Translations under genes and position numbers: made by a program
Notes under the pieces: generated by a model
Seen by the model: the letters and a program-made list of their open reading frames with translations, nothing else
Told to the model about the DNA's origin: nothing
Database searches by the model: none
Shown: piece by piece, positions 59,518-64,000 of the stretch
Layout of the letters: every line of letters starts with the position of its first letter
Numbering within the stretch: the first letter of the stretch is position 1
Assembly (NCBI GenBank): GCA_037074615.1
Contig: CM073560.1
Coordinates: 8,749,501-8,813,500, forward strand
Direction of reading: 5' to 3'
DNA length: 64,000 nucleotides
Source: Leucaena leucocephala
Taxonomy: Eukaryota; Streptophyta; Magnoliopsida; Fabales; Fabaceae

Positions 59518-61460
59518 ACCCCTACTTCTATTCCCAACCATAGGACATTCAAGCACAAGAGGAGAAGGACACTTGATGATGATGTTAATTGTTTATTTAA
59601 AAATGTAATATTGGAATTTGGAAATGTATGTACTTATACTTAGTTGTAGAAAAATTCTGTTGTGAACAGTAGCTCATGATGTTTAAGTGGCTCAAAATGC
59701 TACTTAATGGTCCATAAGACGTACGAAAGTAAGGTGTTACAATACGATGACTTTTCAAAACTTTTTGAAACTCTTTGAAAATCTGATAAGTCAAACAAAT
59801 TAATTTTAAAAAACTTTGATTTGAAAGTGAAAAGAGTTACTGGAAATCAAAAGAGTTAAGAAAGAGAAAAACTGCACACAAAGATTTATCTTAGTTCGGT
59901 CCTTTCTTGACCTACATCCAGTCCTTAGCTTTCCATTGAGATTTTCCAATCCACTATATCTGTAATATCCCTAATTTTCTGTACTGATTTGTATGTACAG
60001 ATTGAATGAAATATATGAGATATTTTTCAGGAAAAGATGTGGCCATTTATGTAAAGAAAGGGATTAAATTGAAAAAGAAAAAAAATGTAAGGACTTAAGT
60101 GCAATTATGAAAAGTTTAAGGCTAAAAAGGAAAAGTAGACAAAAATGTGGGGTCTTTAAGTGTAATTTTAGCCAAATTTGAGTGACCTGAGTGCAAAGAA
60201 GAAAAGTTCTCCGGGGCCAAAGTGTAATTAAAGAAAGTTAGGCCAGAAGTGGTTTGGACTGCTTGAAAGCATTTCAGTCCCAGATTTCACCAGTAGATAG
60301 AGCAAATGATGTTGGGTAATCCAGCTTAATACAGGAATTTTCTCAGGACTCCAGATAGCCGAAATTTATCTGATAGTCTAAAAGTATAAAAAATTCTTAT
60401 CGGATATCCTAGATCTCAGATATAAGTGAGAAATTATAGGAAGATGCGTCCTGATGAGGCGGATGTCAGGGAAATGACAGAATACCGAAAGGAGGTCTGT
60501 AGAAAAAGTTATTCACAAATTAGTAAATTTAGACAGAGTGTGTGACCTCCAGGGATCCGATTAGGAGATTTATCGGTATTCAAACTGAGACTGAATGAGG
60601 TCAGATGACATCGGTCAGATGCCTGTTATGACCCAAAGGGATGCCTGGACACAGTATGCTAGTCTATCTGATAAAAGGAGCCGACGTCTGGAGACGTGTA
60701 GAAACGATGTATAATGGCAAAAGTACCCAATGAATATCGTCGGGAGAGATTTCTCGTGAAACATGCCAGAAAGGTAATGGACCCTAAAAGGCCCAAAAAT
60801 GGCGCCATCAAAGGCCCAATAAGACACCTGGACTGATAGGTGGGCCAGTGTCCAGTGGAAACCCCGGAAAAGTGAGAAATTATGAAAATGCCCCTGTATT
60901 GTCTTAAGGAGAAATAGATGAATGGAGGGCATTTTGGTCATTTTGGACAGGCCAAAATGCCAAGGCATACACAGGTGAGGTTAGTCAGAGTCAGTATATG
61001 CTCTGACAAGGTACAAAGAGGTGTGAAATAACGATTTTGCCCTTAGGGTTAATATAGTGCAAGAAAGGGTACCAAGGGTATTTTGGTCATTTCACGAGGG
61101 ATCTGTAATTAAGTTTAGACCCAGTATAAAAATGTCAATGATATAAAGAACCCAGATACTAAATTTAAGGTTAGAAGACATATTATGAAATCTCAGAAAA
61201 AGTAAATGTAGAAAACAGTCCAGTTTTCGAGGAATCGGACCAGGCCGGTACCGGATTGGACTGGAAATTTTCCAGAGGCTTCTTGAACCCTAGAATTTTT
61301 CCACATGATGAATAGGTGTCCCATGAGTTGTCCCTTGAGTGATGTCATCAAGGTGATGCAATAATTCAAAAAAGAAAAGAAATTCCAAGATTAAATCTAA
61401 GCCACAAGATCAAATAGTAACCAAAATGATCTTGGCCTTTCATTTCCACCCAAAATTGTC

Positions 61461-61468
61461 TATAAATA
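61461..61468 (+). promoter_or_regulatory. TATA box of LTR21
   Basis: TATAAATA followed by TCCCCC. Confidence 0.75.
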
Positions 61469-62516
61469 TCCCCCATTTCAGATTCATTTGGCATGCATGA
61501 GGAACCATAGGGAAACTCTTGCAAATTGAAAACTCAAGCCAAGAGGAAGCAAGCACTTTGGAAGAAACATCAAGGTGATTAATCCTCTGGATCCTAGACT
61601 ATGTTCTAGTGGATTTTCTCTTGAGTTTAAGTGGTTTTTGAGGCTTAAATCTTGTGGAGGTGCTGCTGGAATTTCTGTGTATGTGTGAAAAGAACATGAG
61701 TTTTATGTTATGGATAGTTTAAACAAGCTTAAACAAGCTAGAATCAAGTGGTAATGGCTTAGGAATTCAAGTATGTTTGTGAATCCAAGATCATGTTATG
61801 TTCTGTACAGTACGAAATCACTGTTCATATGTTGGAATTTCATGGTTTTGATGCTTCCAATGAGTTTAAAATGGAAATTTGTGTGGGGTTATAGTAGGGA
61901 AACAAGTATTGGAAGCATTGGAATCAAAATGAGAATTTTTGGGAAACAAGAGGTCACTTTTCGGTTCTGTACAGATGTGAAAGATGCAATTGGATTCTGG
62001 AATTTTTGAATGCATATTTGGTTTCTACATAAAAAATTATGTGGGAATGAACCATGAGTGTTTAGTTTGGAAGGATGTAAACCCAAGTCACAAAGTAGAG
62101 AAAGAAAGGGATTTAATGAAACCCTAGTCTTGAGAATGGTTTGAATTGAGTTGTAACTTGGTGATTGTTTGATTACGCCTAGGTTTCGACATTTGTGGGA
62201 AGGAAGGATCAAGCCAAGAAGGAACGTACAAAGATACATAAGAGGTAGCAAGAATACTTAACTATAAACTTATGTTGTTTGATTGATATGCTTGCTTGTT
62301 ATGCATGAAGTTTGGTTGAGCATGATATGTTATGTGATGATGATTATGATGATGATGATGGGTTATGAATATTTGCAACTCCTTGCAACCTATGTCATGA
62401 CAATATGCATGTTAGAGTTTGCTTATGTATGATCATGAATTAGCTCCCACTGCATGATAACATGTTAGGCATTTCATCAAGCATGCATAACCTTATAGTT
62501 TGTATGACTTGCTATT

Positions 62517-62535
62517 GAGATTTCCATGAAATCTC
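62517..62535 (+). other. LTR hairpin 20
   Basis: Arms GAGATTT/AAATCTC with loop CCATG, in LTR21. It differs from hairpin 1 only in the loop (CCATG against TCATG). Confidence 0.82.
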
Positions 62536-62713
62536 ATTCCTTCCATATGTATATAATCATGCTCTAGGTGCTGGAACTTCTCAAGGAAGAGGGTAATTGT
62601 GAATGAATAATGTGTATATGACCTAGATGGCATGTATTTAACCTAGGGAAGATTGTATGGTATGTAAAAACGTATGCACTCACCGGAACCAACCGAGGCA
62701 GAATGTTTCCATC

Positions 62714-62876
62714 GATAGGTGGGCCAGTGTCTAGTAGAACCCCAGAAAAGTGCAAAATTACGAAAATGCCCCTGTGTTATACAAAAGAGTAATAGATGAA
62801 TAAAGGGCATTTTGGTCATTCTGGACAGGCCAAAACGCCAAGGCATACATAGGTGAGGTTAACCAGAGTCAGTATA
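62714..62876 (+). mobile_element. Loose U3 fragment
   Basis: Colinear with LTR21 U3 from 60836 (GATAGGTGGGCCAGTGTC to GAGTCAGTATATG). It is cut at GTATA by LTR23. Its parent LTR would continue outside the window. Confidence 0.7.
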
Positions 62877-64000
62877 TGTAATATCCTTAATTTCTGTACT
62901 GATTTCCATGTACAGATTAAATGGAATATATGAGTCCTGTTTTAGGAAAAAGATGTGGTCCTTTATGTAAAGAAAATGATTAAATTGCAAAAGAAAGGAA
63001 AAGAAAGGACTTAAATGCAAATATGGAAAGTTTAAGGTAAGGAAGGAAAGGTAGACAAAAATGTGGGGTCTTAAAGTGTAATTTTAGCCAAATAAAGGGA
63101 CTTAAGTGCAAAGAAGGAAAAGTTCCCTGGGGCTAAAGTATAATTAAAGAAAATTAGGCTAGAAGTGGTTTGGACTGACCGGTGGCATTTCAGTCCCAGA
63201 TTTTACCAGAAGATAGGGCAAGTGATGCTGGGTAATCCAGCCTAATACTGGAATTTTTGAAGACTCCAGATAGCCGAAAATGGACTGATCGTCCGAAAGT
63301 TATAAAAATTTAGACCGGATACCCTAGATTTCAGATATAAGTAAGAAATTACAGGATGATGCACCCTTATGGGGCGGATGTCGGGAAACTGACAGAATAC
63401 CGATAGGAGGTCTGTAGGAAAAGTTATCTGCAAATTAGAAAATCCAGACGGGAGTGTGAGGCCTCCAGGGATCCGGGTAGGAGATTTATCGGTATTTTTA
63501 AAGGGGCTGAATGCGATCGGATGACTTCAGTCAGATGACTGTTATAACTCACAAGGATGCCTGAACACAGTAGGACACTGTATCTGGGAAAAGGAGCCGG
63601 TGTCCGGAAAGGTGTATAAACGGTTAAAAATTAATTAAAATATTAGGTGAACTAGGGCAGAGGAAGATTCCTCGTAATGCGTGCCATATAGGTAATGGAC
63701 CCAGGAAGCCCAAAAATGGCGCCATTAGAGGCCCAATAAGACTCTTGGACTGATAGGTGGGCCAGTGTCCAGCGGAACCCCGGAAAAGTGCGAAATTACG
63801 GAAATGCCCCTGTGTTGTACAAAAAGGGCAGCAGATGAATGGAGGGCATTATGGTCATTCTGGATATGCCTAGATGCTAAGACATATCTAAATAAGGTTG
63901 ACTAGAGCCAGTATATGATTTGACCAGGTTTAGAAAGGTGTGAAATGACGATTTTGCCCTTAGGATTAAAATAGGACAAGATAGGGCACCAAGGGCATTT
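62877..64000 (+). mobile_element. LTR23, U3 part, runs off window
   Basis: Begins TGTAATATCC with the same U3 type as LTR21. The last bases (ACCAAGGGCATTT) correspond to LTR21 U3 near 61070, so its TATA box would lie a few hundred bases beyond the window. Confidence 0.82.

Larger units (their letters stand above)
54905..59741 (+). mobile_element. LTR19, LTR hosting LTR20
   Basis: Begins TGTAACATCCC with the U3 head of LTR14 and ends GGTGTTACA. It is about 2.7 kb without LTR20. The flanks AATTG and ATACG do not match. Compared with the intact copia copy at 48033, about 8 bp of target are missing at the right side. It has a TATA box at 56134, a donor-like AAGGTATGT near 56276, the dyad near 57123 and a hairpin at 59498. 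Confidence 0.8.
54857..59960 (-). mobile_element. SIRE/Maximus-like copia 5' LTR, split
   Basis: The segments 54857-54904 and 59742-59960 are colinear with 47990-48265 (AGATAGGCTRGATCACCYAAGA...CTTTTTGAAACTCTTTGAAAATCTGATAAG...TCCAATCCACTATATC). Between them lies LTR19. At 59961 the LTR is cut again by LTR21, and no further copia sequence is seen in the window. Confidence 0.78.
59961..62713 (+). mobile_element. LTR21, LTR with unclear 3' end
   Basis: Begins TGTAATATCC inside the copia 5' LTR, preceded by ATATC. The U3 body is of the LTR6/LTR23 type. It has CCGGTACCGG at 61245, a TATA box at 61461 and a hairpin at 62517. After about 62600 the U5 no longer follows its relatives, and at 62714 the sequence jumps to a U3 body (GATAGGTGGGCCAGTG). 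No terminal GGATGT is found, so the end is a rearrangement junction. Confidence 0.75.

Noticed and set aside
54905..59741. LTR19 as a clean solo LTR with TSD
   Set aside because: The flanks AATTG and ATACG do not match and about 8 bp of copia target are missing, so only the LTR identity is claimed.
1..64000. Tandem or CRISPR-like array from evenly repeated hairpins
   Set aside because: The hairpins are single per LTR, kilobases apart and on both strands. Their spacing follows the LTRs.

Overview
This is an AT-rich plant nuclear window made almost entirely of nested, decayed LTR retrotransposons. No intact gene is visible: the longest open frame is 134 codons and none of the open frames looks like a known protein. 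A eudicot host is likely from the style of the elements, but the sequence does not let me name the species. The dominant repeat is one superfamily of long (about 2.1-3.3 kb), non-coding Ty3/gypsy-type LTRs. They begin TGTAACATCC (or TGTAATATCC) and end GGATGTKACA or GGATGTTTCA. I found 22 LTRs or LTR pieces of this superfamily, numbered LTR1-LTR21 and LTR23 in order of first base (the loose U3 piece at 62714 has no number), on both strands. Ten have perfect 5-bp target-site duplications (TSDs), so the nesting can be read at base level.

Layout. (1) 1-12690: a minus-strand gypsy element, E2, with its 5' LTR (LTR4), primer-binding site and gag remnant. The gag is split by LTR1 and by LTR2, and LTR2 itself carries LTR3. 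(2) 12691-13431: unassigned, possibly a Copia LTR. (3) 13432-44404: a plus-strand gypsy element, E1, with a truncated 5' LTR (LTR5), PBS, gag and protease remnants, polypurine tract and complete 3' LTR (LTR14). E1 is opened by LTR6 and by a 20.7-kb nest, LTR7 > LTR8 > (LTR9 > LTR10) and (LTR11 > LTR12 > LTR13). E1 is about 7.4 kb once the insertions are removed. (4) 44405-47989: a remnant of another minus-strand gypsy 5' end, LTR16, and a G-poor segment. (5) 47990-59960: a minus-strand Ty1/copia element of SIRE/Maximus type (LTR, gag remnant, PBS, LTR) interrupted by LTR17 (carrying LTR18) and LTR19 (carrying LTR20), and by LTR21 at 59961. (6) 59961-64000: LTR21, a loose U3 piece and LTR23, which runs off the window.

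The most interesting signals are shared elements inside the LTRs rather than genes. There are 20 copies of a short hairpin (GAGATTY...RAATCTC) whose closing base pair changes in a compensatory way. A consensus splice donor AAG|GTAAGY lies 100-130 nt after the TATA box in nine LTRs and about 200 nt after it in a tenth. A 17-bp dyad lies upstream of the hairpin. A 150-190-bp module with two perfect dyads sits at two different places in different LTRs. U3 and U5 types are combined in a mosaic way. Almost every LTR is solo. I found no CRISPR array, tRNA, rRNA or functional coding system.
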